Positions 18,277-27,723 of a DNA stretch of 64,000 nucleotides are shown one piece after another. How positions within the stretch are numbered: the stretch's first letter is position 1; every line of letters begins with the position of its first letter. The notes under the pieces were generated by a model that saw nothing but the letters and a program-made list of their open reading frames with translations, was not told the DNA's origin and searched no databases. The position numbers and the translations under genes were made by a program. Source of the stretch: Pedobacter paludis. GTDB taxonomy: Bacteria; Bacteroidota; Bacteroidia; Sphingobacteriales; Sphingobacteriaceae. The DNA is taken from NCBI RefSeq assembly GCF_003173575.1, contig NZ_QGNY01000011.1, positions 1-64,000 on the forward strand, written 5' to 3'.

Positions 18277-18610
18277 AATTTTACCAAATATATAAATTTA
18301 TTTAGGAACATTTTTTTTTAGTCCTGGTTTGAAAAAATTTAATACTTTTTTATTAAAATAATCATAGCCTATAGGTTTTCACCCATCATTCAAAAGTTCC
18401 ACCACTTGAACAACCAAACGGAAACCTTCTTTGCCCAAATCAAAAAACTTCATATAATCTGGGTAAAAAGGGAAGGAAGTTTTCATTTATTGATGAGATA
18501 AGTCCAGAGGTAAGCCTGAATCTTCCACTAACAGACCTTATCGGCCAGCATAGACTCTTCTGATGGGAAATGTCTTTTAACCGCACCGAAAGCTTCAATT
18601 ATTCAGCCAG

Positions 18611-18640
18611 CCAGGGATTTTTTGGCCATCAAATCCCTGG
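18611..18640 (-). terminator. hairpin downstream of the TonB receptor gene
   Basis: Perfect 10-bp stem CCAGGGATTT/AAATCCCTGG with a 10-base loop, about 50 bases after the receptor stop. No clear T-run follows, so it may be a weak terminator or an RNA-stabilising 3' hairpin. The rest of the 18277-18689 gap shows no gene. Confidence 0.5.
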
Positions 18641-18689
18641 CCCGGCTAAAATGTGAATCCACTACCCAGAAAAGTCGATTACTACAGGT

Positions 18690-20870
18690 TTAAAGTTTGA
18701 ATTTTATCCCTCCGTTTACTACAAACCCATCTACAGGCGCATAGATGTCCCTGAAAACAGGGCTAGTAATGCTACCTGTATAGATCGAATCAAAGCTGGT
18801 CTGCCTGGTGTCCGTTAAATTCTCAAAATTCACAAAAATTGAAAACCGTTCCCAAAGCTTTTCTGCCATCAGACCAGCTGTCCAATAGCTTTTACCAGTG
18901 GCACCATCGTTTAACTTCTGTTTGCTGAAATAGTATGCTTCGGCACCGATCTTCCATTTATCTTCAAGCTCATACATCAATACATTATTTACCCTGTGCT
19001 TTGAAACCAGCGGATAATTTGTGCTGGTGCCTCCTGTATGCTGGTTCACATCCGCTAATGTATAACCGATGAAAAGTTTAAAATCACCGTAGGTTACTTT
19101 GGCATTTGTTTCCATTCCCCTGGTATCTAAATTACCTTTAGGCTGAACATAGGTCAGGTTGGCTCCATTAGCAGCAGTCAGCAATATCGGGTTATTGATA
19201 CGGGTATAAAAAAACATCTGATTGATGCTGAATCCAACCGCTCCGTCAAACAATGAGGTGCGATAGTTAACATCATAGTTGGCGCCATAAGAGCGTTCCG
19301 CCTTTGTATTGGCCACATCTAAAGGCGCTACATTTCTGAACTGGATCCGCTCAGCATCTTCGGTAAATACAGTTGGTGCCTTATAACCCAGACCACCGCC
19401 TAATCGGGTAGAAAAATGTTCATTGATCTTCCACAATCCGGAAATTCTTGGTAAGAAGAAAAATCCGTATTCATTGTGGTAATCTCCCCTTACTCCTGAT
19501 TCAAGACTAATTTTTTTAGATATGTTCCAGGTGTTCTGTGCAAATGCCCCAATGGTATTATAATTGTAACTTCTGAGTGCATTGTCACTGTTCTGGTCTT
19601 CCTTAAAATTGTCGGTCAAAAAGTTCACCCCCAACACCCAGTCTGCTTTTTCTCCGTTACGGCTATAATTGGCCTCACTGTAGGTTGACACTTGAACGCC
19701 TGAAAAAAGGTAATTTGGCAACCCAATACTCCGGTCGTAATAGCTCACCGAATTGCGGATAACAAGCTTTTCCTTTTCGCTCAGTCTATGATCCAACTCA
19801 ACCTGAGAGCTGTAACGCCCGGTTTTATTCTCCTCAAAATAAGAATGGGCAGCACTGCCATTTCCCTTCACATATTCCAGGTCGCCGCCAATCCGTTTTT
19901 CAGTTGTGGCGTTGATTCCGGCCAAAAGCGTAGTCGCATCATTGAAATAAAAATATAGTTTGGGGTTCAGGGTGAAACGGTCAAACTTGGGGATAGCGGT
20001 TAAGCCAATATCAGAAGGATCATAGGCAGTCCCTTTGTTGTATGCACCATAAACCGTGATACCTATTTTATCAAATTTCTGTCCATAAAAACCACTGGCA
20101 TCCAGTCCCAAAGCAGAAGTACCGTTTAAAAGGAAATTAAGCTGACGCGCTTCAGTCGGTTTTTTAGAAACCAGGTTCACCAGTCCAGCAATTGCTCCAC
20201 CTCCGTAAAGGGTGGACGATGAACCTTTGATCACCTCTACCTGCTGCAAATCCAATGGGGCAATCTGAAGCAGGCCCAATCCACCCGAGAAACCAGAGTA
20301 TAATGGAAAACCGTCCCTAATGATCTGGGTATATTTTCCGTCCAGTCCCTGTATGCGGATACTGGAATTTCCGCTGGTCGCAGAAGTCTGCTGGGTCTGG
20401 ATGCCTGTGCTTTCTGCCAGCATCATGCGGATGTCGCCAGGTTTCATATTACCTTTTTCGTCCAGTTCTTCCCCGGCGATGACCTCAACCCGTGTAGGAA
20501 TATTATCAATGGTACGGCTGCTCCTTGTAGCTGAGATCACTACATCCTCTAGTTCCTGGTCTTCTTCAGCTGCAGTAAGTAAAATAGTCAAAACGTTAGT
20601 TTCAGCAAGGGGAAAGGTCAGCGTATCAGTTTTGGTCTGATAGCCTACATAACTAAACTGAATGATCTGTTTACCTGAGGGTATACCATTAATACTTGCA
20701 TTACCTGCACTATCTGATTTAGCGCCAATGGTCGTTCCAAGAACTTTTAACGTAGCTCCTGGAAGTACTTGGTTTGTCTTTGCGTCTTTGATGACGGCTT
20801 TATATCTATTTTGGGCAAAGGCGGTAACTGTAAACAACAGTATAGCCAAAACCACAATCGTTCTTTTCAT
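18690..20870 (-). CDS. TonB-dependent outer-membrane receptor
   Basis: 726 residues: signal peptide (ends AFAQ), an N-terminal carboxypeptidase-regulatory-like domain (about 22-105, with GATLKVLGT and SYVGY), a plug domain (about 110-235, VVISATRSSRT as TonB-box-like region, then IRIQGLDGKY and EVIKGSSSTLYGGGAIAG), and a 22-strand barrel ending in KFKL. The length and the lack of a SusD partner place it with siderophore/metal-complex receptors rather than glycan systems. It sits between two metal-resistance units and follows a small cysteine-rich exported protein by 59 bases, so uptake or export-coupled handling of a metal chelate is plausible. The ligand is unknown. Confidence 0.88.
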   Translation of the reverse strand: MKRTIVVLAILLFTVTAFAQNRYKAVIKDAKTNQVLPGATLKVLGTTIGAKSDSAGNASINGIPSGKQIIQFSYVGYQTKTDTLTFPLAETNVLTILLTAAEEDQELEDVVISATRSSRTIDNIPTRVEVIAGEELDEKGNMKPGDIRMMLAESTGIQTQQTSATSGNSSIRIQGLDGKYTQIIRDGFPLYSGFSGGLGLLQIAPLDLQQVEVIKGSSSTLYGGGAIAGLVNLVSKKPTEARQLNFLLNGTSALGLDASGFYGQKFDKIGITVYGAYNKGTAYDPSDIGLTAIPKFDRFTLNPKLYFYFNDATTLLAGINATTEKRIGGDLEYVKGNGSAAHSYFEENKTGRYSSQVELDHRLSEKEKLVIRNSVSYYDRSIGLPNYLFSGVQVSTYSEANYSRNGEKADWVLGVNFLTDNFKEDQNSDNALRSYNYNTIGAFAQNTWNISKKISLESGVRGDYHNEYGFFFLPRISGLWKINEHFSTRLGGGLGYKAPTVFTEDAERIQFRNVAPLDVANTKAERSYGANYDVNYRTSLFDGAVGFSINQMFFYTRINNPILLTAANGANLTYVQPKGNLDTRGMETNAKVTYGDFKLFIGYTLADVNQHTGGTSTNYPLVSKHRVNNVLMYELEDKWKIGAEAYYFSKQKLNDGATGKSYWTAGLMAEKLWERFSIFVNFENLTDTRQTSFDSIYTGSITSPVFRDIYAPVDGFVVNGGIKFKL

Positions 20871-20929
20871 AATGATCTTTAAATAATGATTTCGATAAAT
20901 ATGTCCGGTTAGGACGAGGGAAAAATAAA

Positions 20930-21250
20930 CTACGAAAGTTTGGGCGGCTGCCAGATAGAAATTGAAATGGCCTGTAGCTGAAGTGGGATGTAAGCCGTAT
21001 TATGCTGTACAGGTAAAAGCTGGGCCGCAAAAACGATCGTTGTCCGTGTAGTGATGGTAAAGCCGATACAGGTACCACAGACATAAAACGGTGAACAGCC
21101 TTTGCAACAATTATCGTTATGTTCACTGCAAGCATGTTTTTCCGCTTTATCGGTTTTCAGTACATGGCTATCTTCTCGCGCTAAAGCGCAGCATGGTACC
21201 GCGGTTAGCGTATATACGATGAGAGATAAAACCAGGGCAATGAATTTCAC
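20930..21250 (-). CDS. small cysteine-rich exported protein, WQPPKLS family
   Basis: 106 residues with a signal peptide, a mid-region of clustered Cys and His (HACSEHNDNCCKGCSPFYVC) and the C-terminus WQPPKLS shared with the protein at 17950-18276. The arrangement fits a DUF6660-like periplasmic protein that could bind soft metals through thiolates; no experiment is known to me. It directly precedes the TonB receptor in the same direction and is probably co-transcribed. The recurrence of this protein type in front of metal genes suggests a conserved accessory role. Confidence 0.65.
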   Translation of the reverse strand: MKFIALVLSLIVYTLTAVPCCALAREDSHVLKTDKAEKHACSEHNDNCCKGCSPFYVCGTCIGFTITTRTTIVFAAQLLPVQHNTAYIPLQLQAISISIWQPPKLS

Positions 21251-21374
21251 GGTGTAAAAGTATAAAATTTACTAATACTCTGTGTTGTTGTTATGTGATA
21301 TAATAGATTGCAAGATCTGTAAATGAAGAATAAGAGCCTGGCACCCTCAAATTTGACTGTCCAATTGATTGGGG

Positions 21375-21910
21375 TTATTTCGCAAGCTTCAAGGCATCAG
21401 CAAACTCACCGGACAGGGGGACTGTTTATGATAGCTGTGGGGGATGCTTCCACGTCGTGCTCGACACGCTTGAATTCAATTTCAATACTATTTGCATCGG
21501 TTGTAGAACAGCCTGCATTTAAGTGAACATAAGGTAACAACCCCTTGGGTCACCGTCGTTAGGCTTTCCGAGGGATCCCAGGTTGATCACATGTTTGAAC
21601 TTTCAATATGGGGTTTCCAAATTCTGTGATACGGCTTGTGGAAGTGCACCACAAAAAGCAGATCTGCATCAGCTTCTTTAAGCATTTCCAAAACATAGTC
21701 TGCATCTGTGTCTATCAGTATGTATTCATCTATACTACTGGTACTGCCGTGCGCGAAAACAAGATTTAGTTTTTCACCGCTCAGTTTATATTCTAACCTG
21801 ATATGCGCCGGAAGCGTTTTCAAATATCCCCTGTTATCCTCACGCAACGGCCATCGGTAACAGCATCTGCCTTTTTCCTCTACTAAAAAAATATCAGTCG
21901 ATTTTGGCAT
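21375..21910 (-). pseudogene. decayed metallophosphoesterase (YfcE/MJ0936-like)
   Basis: Read in several frames, the minus strand spells the C-terminal two thirds of a small calcineurin-like phosphoesterase: LEYKLSGEKLNLVFAHGS, then ADADLLFVVHFHKPYHRI (the family has VGHTHKP), then in a second frame HVINLGSLGKPNDGDPRGCY, then EIEFKRVEHDVEAS, and finally EFADALKLAK before a stop. The first part is still open for 107 residues (21587-21910). The N-terminal DxHG metal site is missing, because the CopA gene occupies that side. Frameshifts at about 21590 and 21410, plus an internal stop near 21524, show that it is dead. It is a relic between the TonB unit and the copper unit. Confidence 0.75.
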
Positions 21911-24431
21911 TTCTCAATCTCAGGGAATTCAAAATAACGGAAACCGAGCTAAAACTCATCGCGAGTGCAGCTATCATGGGAGAAAGTAAAACTCCAAAAA
22001 ACGGATATAAAATACCAGCCGCTATCGGAATCCCCAATACATTGTATCCCAGGGCAAAAAACAGGTTTCCTTTGATATTGCCCATTACTTTATGGCTCAA
22101 CAACCTTGCTTTTGCGATCCCGTTTAAATCCCCCTTCACCAATGTAATCGAGGCACTCTGGATAGCAACGTCTGTTCCCGTGCCCATGGCAATCCCGATA
22201 TCAGCCTGGGAAAGTGCAGGGGCATCATTGATGCCGTCACCTGCCATGGCTACCTTTTTGCCTTCGGCCTGTAGTTTTTTTATTTCATTCAGCTTATCTT
22301 CAGGCAACATCTGAGCTTTGAACCCATCCAGATTTAAAGTTGCGCTTACTGCCCTCGCTGTATCCTCATTGTCTCCGGTAAACATGATTACCTTGATGCC
22401 TTCCTGCTGGAGCTTTAGAATAGCAGCTGTGCTGGAATGCTTGATCTTATCCGAAATCACAACAAACCCCACTGCTTTATTTCCAACGGCCAAATAAGAA
22501 ACCGTCTTGCCCTGCCTTTGAGCGGCACTAACCTGCTCGGACAGACTAGGATCAATCGCCGCTTTAACATGCTCCATCAGTTTTTGGTTCCCCAAAGCCA
22601 GTCTTTCCCCATTCAGACTGCCTGTTACGCCCTTCCCGGTAACGGCCTCAAAGTCGGATATAGCCTTAACGGATATTTCGTTTTCCTCCCCATAACGCAA
22701 AGTTGCCTGTGCCAATGGATGTTCGCTGCTGCTGTTCAAAGCCACAATTTTCTCCAGGATCTGTTTTTCGGTAAAGCCCTTATCTACGCTAACCACACTT
22801 TCAACCGAGGGCTTTCCCTCTGTAACCGTACCAGTTTTATCGATGACCACTACATCAATAGCATTCATTTTCTCAAGAGATTCCGCATTTTTGATCAGTA
22901 TACCAGACTGAGCGCCCTTCCCTACTCCCACCATTACCGACATTGGGGTAGCCAGGCCTAGCGCACATGGGCATGCAATAATCAATACCGCGATTGCATT
23001 TACAAAAGCATAAACATAGGCCGGATCGGGGCCGTATACTGCCCATACCACGAACGTTACAATAGAAATCAATACCACAACAGGCACGAAATAACCTGAA
23101 ATTTTATCGGCCATCTTTTGGATGGGCGCTTTTGAGCGGCTGGCGGAATTGACCATTTCGATGATCTGGGAAAGCAGTGTTTCTGAGCCTACCTTTTCGG
23201 CAAGCATGACAAAGGTCTTTTTACCATTGATGGTTCCTGAACTGATTTTATCCCCTATCTTTTTCTCAACAGGAAGGGGTTCTCCTGTGATCATGGATTC
23301 ATCAATTACAGCTTCCCCGTTCTTAATACTACCATCCACCGGAATTTTTTCACCAGGCTTTACCCTCAGCAGATCTCCTTTCTGAATATCATCAATAGAT
23401 ACTGATATTTCCTTATCCCCGACCACTTTTGTTGCTGAATTAGGTGCCAGCTTCAACAGCTCCTTAATGGCGCTGTTGGTTTTGCCATGCGCCCGGGCTT
23501 CCAAAAGCTGACCGAGCAGTACCAGCGTAAGAATCACGGTTGCCGCCTCAAAATAAACGAAAACGGTGCCGTGATGTGTTTTAAACTGATCAGGAAAAAC
23601 TCCGGGGAATAGAAGGGCGACAATACTGAAGCCCCAGGATACCCCGGCACCAATCCCAATCAGTGTAAACATGTTCAGTTTCCAGGTAATGATGGATTGC
23701 CATGCACGCTGAAAGAACATCCAGGTTGCATAAAAGACCACCGGAATAGAAAGAAAAAACTGAACCCAGTTCCAGTATTTAAGTTCCATTAGATCAAACA
23801 AAGGATTGCTGGGAATCATTTCCGTCATGGCAATAACAAAAATGGGTATGGTAAAACCTGCTGCAATCTTGAACTTTTTGAGCAGGGTTTCATAAGTTTT
23901 ATCTTCTTCTTCAAGGTTTGTCCCTGTAGGTACCAGGTCCATTCCGCAGAGCGGACATGATCCTGGTTTGTCCCTGATAATCTCGGGATGCATGGGGCAG
24001 GTAAATTGAGATGCCTGTTTCTTGGCAGGCTGTTTTACCAGGTCCATCCCGCATACAGGGCAATGACTTGGCTTATCATAAGTCTTCTGACCTTGACAGT
24101 GCATAGGACAATAAAACAGGCCTCCCGCTTCATTTTTATCATCATTTTCAACCTTGGGACTTTGCTCATGGGTTGAATGATCATGATTAGGATGTTCTGA
24201 AGATTTTAGAACATGTTTTCCCTGAACTGCCATTTCAATACCGTAATGTCCGGCGGCAGAAAGAGCCTCCTGCAGCTTTTCCGTCGGGATATGTTCTTGC
24301 ATAGTTATGACGGCTTCAGCAGGTTCAAGGGTCACCTGTGCAGAAACGCCATCAATCGCATTCAGCACATTTTCGACTTTGCTCCGGCAGCCCTGACAGC
24401 TCATTCCGGTTATTTTATAGGTGTGTTCCAT
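21894..24431 (-). CDS. copA: Cu+-exporting P1B-1 ATPase with extra CPMHPE-type metal-binding domains
   Basis: 845 residues. Order: one HMA domain (GMSCQGC, ligands C12 and C15); two short zinc-ribbon-like heavy-metal-binding domains (about 106-132, FYCPMHCQGQ...CPVCGMDLV, and about 145-169, FTCPMHPEI...CPLCGMDLV); eight helices with the Cu+ site CPC near residue 487 (IACPCALGLATP); phosphorylation D near 529 (DKTGTVTEG); and GDGINDAP. The C-terminal helices carry YN...GIPIAAG and MSFSSVSV, the P1B-1 Cu+ signature. It exports Cu+ to the periplasm, where the multicopper oxidase encoded 12 bases upstream can oxidise it. Its 3' end overlaps the decayed phosphoesterase. Confidence 0.93.
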   Translation of the reverse strand: MEHTYKITGMSCQGCRSKVENVLNAIDGVSAQVTLEPAEAVITMQEHIPTEKLQEALSAAGHYGIEMAVQGKHVLKSSEHPNHDHSTHEQSPKVENDDKNEAGGLFYCPMHCQGQKTYDKPSHCPVCGMDLVKQPAKKQASQFTCPMHPEIIRDKPGSCPLCGMDLVPTGTNLEEEDKTYETLLKKFKIAAGFTIPIFVIAMTEMIPSNPLFDLMELKYWNWVQFFLSIPVVFYATWMFFQRAWQSIITWKLNMFTLIGIGAGVSWGFSIVALLFPGVFPDQFKTHHGTVFVYFEAATVILTLVLLGQLLEARAHGKTNSAIKELLKLAPNSATKVVGDKEISVSIDDIQKGDLLRVKPGEKIPVDGSIKNGEAVIDESMITGEPLPVEKKIGDKISSGTINGKKTFVMLAEKVGSETLLSQIIEMVNSASRSKAPIQKMADKISGYFVPVVVLISIVTFVVWAVYGPDPAYVYAFVNAIAVLIIACPCALGLATPMSVMVGVGKGAQSGILIKNAESLEKMNAIDVVVIDKTGTVTEGKPSVESVVSVDKGFTEKQILEKIVALNSSSEHPLAQATLRYGEENEISVKAISDFEAVTGKGVTGSLNGERLALGNQKLMEHVKAAIDPSLSEQVSAAQRQGKTVSYLAVGNKAVGFVVISDKIKHSSTAAILKLQQEGIKVIMFTGDNEDTARAVSATLNLDGFKAQMLPEDKLNEIKKLQAEGKKVAMAGDGINDAPALSQADIGIAMGTGTDVAIQSASITLVKGDLNGIAKARLLSHKVMGNIKGNLFFALGYNVLGIPIAAGILYPFFGVLLSPMIAALAMSFSSVSVILNSLRLRNAKID

Positions 24432-24443
24432 GTTTTTGATTTG

Positions 24444-27227
24444 TTAATAGCTTAATGTCAATCCGGCGCCATAGCCCATATCACTGTCATAATGTGTTGA
24501 AAGCCCAAAATACTTAGTAACGATGTACCTGAATCCGGCCATATATTCCTTATCGGTATTGACCATAAACTGGAAGCGCAGTCTTTTGGAAACGGGGATA
24601 TCTTCCCTCATCAGCTGAAACCTGACATTCCCCTTGTGATCGAGGGAAGCATCTGCAACGATCAGCAGTGGTAGGGTATATTGAACTCCCAAATGAAATA
24701 CCTGCCTGAAATTTTTGGTATTTCCCTGCCCGAAAAGGTTGTTTCCCGGCGAAAGTGATTGCCCGAAAACATTCTTGTCCAAGGGATCAACCGTTCTTTT
24801 TCTAAAATCCCATCCGATATAGGGCAATAGCCATTGGTTTCTCCCGATATATCTTCCAAAATGACTTTCACTTTCATAGCCCATTTCCTTGTCAAACCCA
24901 ATCCGCCATTCAGTGGTAAAGCGGTAACGGGTATTGGCGAGCATAATCTCTCCGTCGCTGCCATTGGTTTCGATTCCGATGCGTGCCATTGGATGAAATG
25001 CCCTGTCATCACTGAAAAGTTTTCGCTGTGCCAGCTTGGGGTCCGGGATTTCGGGATTAGGCGGAGAATTCTCATAACTGAATACCCTTCCCATACCGCT
25101 CATCATGTGATAGAGAATATGGCAGTGGAAGAACCAGTCGCCTCCTGGCTCTGTTGCTGCAAATTCAAGGGTATCCCGCTCCATGGGCATGATGTCGATA
25201 ATGTTCTTCATCGGGGCATATTCTCCCTGCCGGTTAATTACCCTGAAGTCATGGCCATGAAGGTGCATAGGATGGCGCATCATACTGTTGTTGTAAAGGA
25301 TTATCCTAACATTTTCGCCCTTTTTTATCAGTATCTTATCGCTTTCAGAAACGGTTTTGTTATCCAGCGTCCAGACGTAACGGTTCATATTTCCTGTAAG
25401 GTCAAACTTAAGTTCCTTCCATGGGCCTTTTGGCAGGGTTGTTTTCTTTGGATCTCGAAGCATATTATAGTTCAGAGTAACGATATCGGCGGTTTCTGCC
25501 TCCATATTCATCCCTGCCATGCTCTTGTCACCAGACATCTGCATACCAGGCATCCCCTTCATTTTTTTCTCTGTTTTTGAATTTTCTTCACCGGTTACCT
25601 CCGGGTACATCACCGTATTCATATCCATGATCTGGTTCTGCATCTTCATGCCTTCCATCTGTACCATATTGCCGCTCATATCCATCATATCGTTCATCAT
25701 TTTCATTCCGGCAAAATACTTCAGTTTGGGCATTTTCTCTGCATGGACCTTTTCTCCCTTGCCCAGCCATAGTGATGCTGATCCCGTACGGTCTTCAGGA
25801 GTGACCAAAAATTCATAGCTCTTATTTTCCGGAATCGTGACCACTACATCATAGGTTTCGGAAACCGCTATAATCAGCCTGTCGACCTCTACAGGCTCCA
25901 CATCATTTCCATCGGTAGCGACAACGGTAATCTTGCCCCCTGCATATTTAAGCCAGAAATAATCTGAGGCTCCACCGTTTGCAATACGCAGCCTTACCTT
26001 GTCCCCAGCCTTGAACTGCGGCTGTTCGTTCTGATTTTTCCCATTGATGAGAAAGGCTTCATAATAAACATCGCTCACATCCATGGCATTCATGCGCTTC
26101 CATTCATTGGCTACCTTTGTTTTAAAATGTCCGGTCCTGATCGCTTCTGCATAACTCTGGGTAGTCCCTTTTTTGATGGCAAACCAGTCGTTGGCATTTT
26201 TCAGGCTTCTATGAACCTCCTCGGGCTTCATATCTGTCCATTCGCTAATGACTACTGGAAGGGTTGGAATATCCCACTCCGTACGTTTGTTCATGATAAA
26301 TGCCCCATACATACCTATCTGTTCCTGAAGGCCGCTGTGGCTGTGGTACCAGTGCGTTCCATGTTGGACGATGGGAAACTTATAGATGTAGGTAGTGTGC
26401 GGTTTGATCGGCATTTGGGTCAGAAAAGGAACACCATCCATCTTGTTCGGAAGAAAAAGTCCGTGCCAGTGCAGCGCGGTTTCCTCGTCGAGATTATTGT
26501 GCACGTAGATCAGGGCGGTATCGCCCTGCGTAAAGGTCAGTGTGGGCATGGGGATCTGACCGTTTACCGCAATTGCCCGCTTTGATTTTCTCCCATAATT
26601 TACCGTTGTATCGGCTATGTAAAGATCATAACGCACGGTACGTGGTGGAAATTTATTCGCAACGGTCTTAATCGGGCCCAAATTGGCCTTTGCAGTTTTG
26701 ATATTTTCCATGTCAGAACTGTTATCATCCATTGCCATGCCCGCCATATCCCCCATATCCTCACTCTTTTTGGAACTTTCCTTTGTTCCCCCATTCTGTT
26801 CAGGCGCTGACCTGGGCTTTTCCCTGATTAGCTTCATCCCGCATTTGGGACAGTTGCCAGGTTTGGAGTCATGGATCTCAGGGTGCATTGGGCAGGTATA
26901 GGTTACTGATTCCTCTTTTGGCTTACTTTCCAATTTTTCTGCCAGCATTTTCATGCCTTCCATAGCTCCCTTTTTTGTACCTTGCTTCTTTTTGCCCGGA
27001 TCAGCTGTCTTTGCCTTATCCACTTTACCTTTCTGCAGGATAAGCTTCATTCCGCACTTTGGACAGTTACCGGGTTTTTCCGATTGTATTTCCGGGTGCA
27101 TCACACAGGTATAGATTACCCTGGACTGACCAGCACTGCCGTTCTTGTCCGTTTTCATTCCCTTCATATCCTGGGCGGAAACCACAGAATAAATTATCAA
27201 TAAAAAGACTGTTAATATATTTTTCAT
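24444..27227 (-). CDS. CopA/PcoA-type multicopper oxidase fused to a CopB-like outer-membrane barrel
   Basis: 927 residues in four parts: signal peptide; two CPMHPE-type metal-binding modules (ligands in CVMHPEI...CPKCGMKL and CPMHPEI...CPKCGMKL, about residues 41-64 and 111-134); a multicopper oxidase with all four copper-ligand motifs (HWHG near 250, HWYHSHSG near 290, HPMHLHGH near 650, HCHILYH near 700) and a Met-rich loop of MxGM/MxxM repeats (about 500-580); and, from about residue 740, a barrel-like segment (FTTEWRIGFDKEM, GYGAGLTLSY end) resembling CopB/PcoB. Role: periplasmic Cu+ oxidation and copper sequestration, perhaps tethered to the outer membrane. It is co-transcribed with copA downstream. 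Confidence 0.9.
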   Translation of the reverse strand: MKNILTVFLLIIYSVVSAQDMKGMKTDKNGSAGQSRVIYTCVMHPEIQSEKPGNCPKCGMKLILQKGKVDKAKTADPGKKKQGTKKGAMEGMKMLAEKLESKPKEESVTYTCPMHPEIHDSKPGNCPKCGMKLIREKPRSAPEQNGGTKESSKKSEDMGDMAGMAMDDNSSDMENIKTAKANLGPIKTVANKFPPRTVRYDLYIADTTVNYGRKSKRAIAVNGQIPMPTLTFTQGDTALIYVHNNLDEETALHWHGLFLPNKMDGVPFLTQMPIKPHTTYIYKFPIVQHGTHWYHSHSGLQEQIGMYGAFIMNKRTEWDIPTLPVVISEWTDMKPEEVHRSLKNANDWFAIKKGTTQSYAEAIRTGHFKTKVANEWKRMNAMDVSDVYYEAFLINGKNQNEQPQFKAGDKVRLRIANGGASDYFWLKYAGGKITVVATDGNDVEPVEVDRLIIAVSETYDVVVTIPENKSYEFLVTPEDRTGSASLWLGKGEKVHAEKMPKLKYFAGMKMMNDMMDMSGNMVQMEGMKMQNQIMDMNTVMYPEVTGEENSKTEKKMKGMPGMQMSGDKSMAGMNMEAETADIVTLNYNMLRDPKKTTLPKGPWKELKFDLTGNMNRYVWTLDNKTVSESDKILIKKGENVRIILYNNSMMRHPMHLHGHDFRVINRQGEYAPMKNIIDIMPMERDTLEFAATEPGGDWFFHCHILYHMMSGMGRVFSYENSPPNPEIPDPKLAQRKLFSDDRAFHPMARIGIETNGSDGEIMLANTRYRFTTEWRIGFDKEMGYESESHFGRYIGRNQWLLPYIGWDFRKRTVDPLDKNVFGQSLSPGNNLFGQGNTKNFRQVFHLGVQYTLPLLIVADASLDHKGNVRFQLMREDIPVSKRLRFQFMVNTDKEYMAGFRYIVTKYFGLSTHYDSDMGYGAGLTLSY

Positions 27228-27239
27228 TTCTTTGTTAAT

Positions 27240-27716
27240 TTAAAGAGCAGTGAGATTCTTTCTGTTCAAACTATCCCTTGAATTCTGTACCCACTTTATG
27301 AGTATCGACTTTTCCCTTGGATCTAATATTGCATTTCTGTGGATCAGGCTATAAGAGGAAAGCGGCATTGTACCATCTTTTAAGCTATTTTCTATGGCCC
27401 GCAGTTTGTTCTGACGCCTCCGCAAGGTATAGCCGGCAAATTCATTAAAGTTCAGCTCCTCTTTTCCCGATCGTATGTGACTGTTAAGGTACCAGTGAAG
27501 CGGCTGAACATAGGCATACCATGGATATTCCGTGTTGTTGCTGTGACAGTCATAACATGATTTTTTAAGTATCCCCTGCACATCATCAGGCATAGGAACA
27601 AGTGTGGATATATCCTGAGGCATAGCCTGCGCGCTTTTATTGCGTGCAGGCTGTAAGATCTGCATAAGCATGAAGATAACTAATAGCCCAAGAAAGGTTT
27701 TTTTTATGCCCGTCAT
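27240..27716 (-). CDS. haem-binding-domain (PF14376-like) c-type cytochrome
   Basis: 158 residues with one N-terminal membrane/signal helix (7-21) and a single CxxCH haem site, C54-Y-D-C57-H58, within SCYDCHSN. The following TEYPWYAYVQPLHWYLNSH and ELNFNEFAGY are typical of the small haem-binding domain found across Bacteroidota. It is probably a membrane-attached periplasmic cytochrome. It lies 8 bases downstream of the DUF3347 gene and 13 bases upstream of the multicopper oxidase gene, so it could accept electrons released by copper oxidation; that role is inference. Confidence 0.82.
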   Translation of the reverse strand: MTGIKKTFLGLLVIFMLMQILQPARNKSAQAMPQDISTLVPMPDDVQGILKKSCYDCHSNNTEYPWYAYVQPLHWYLNSHIRSGKEELNFNEFAGYTLRRRQNKLRAIENSLKDGTMPLSSYSLIHRNAILDPREKSILIKWVQNSRDSLNRKNLTAL

Positions 27717-27723
27717 TTTTGTG

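Noticed and set aside
18291..18321. TTTAG repeats upstream of the small exported protein, as a second copy of the 1.7 kb operator
   Set aside because: Spacing is 16 bases rather than 11 and the alternating CTAAA partners are missing.
21323..21526. A 67-codon plus-strand frame
   Set aside because: It overlaps the phosphoesterase relic, which explains the sequence better on the minus strand.
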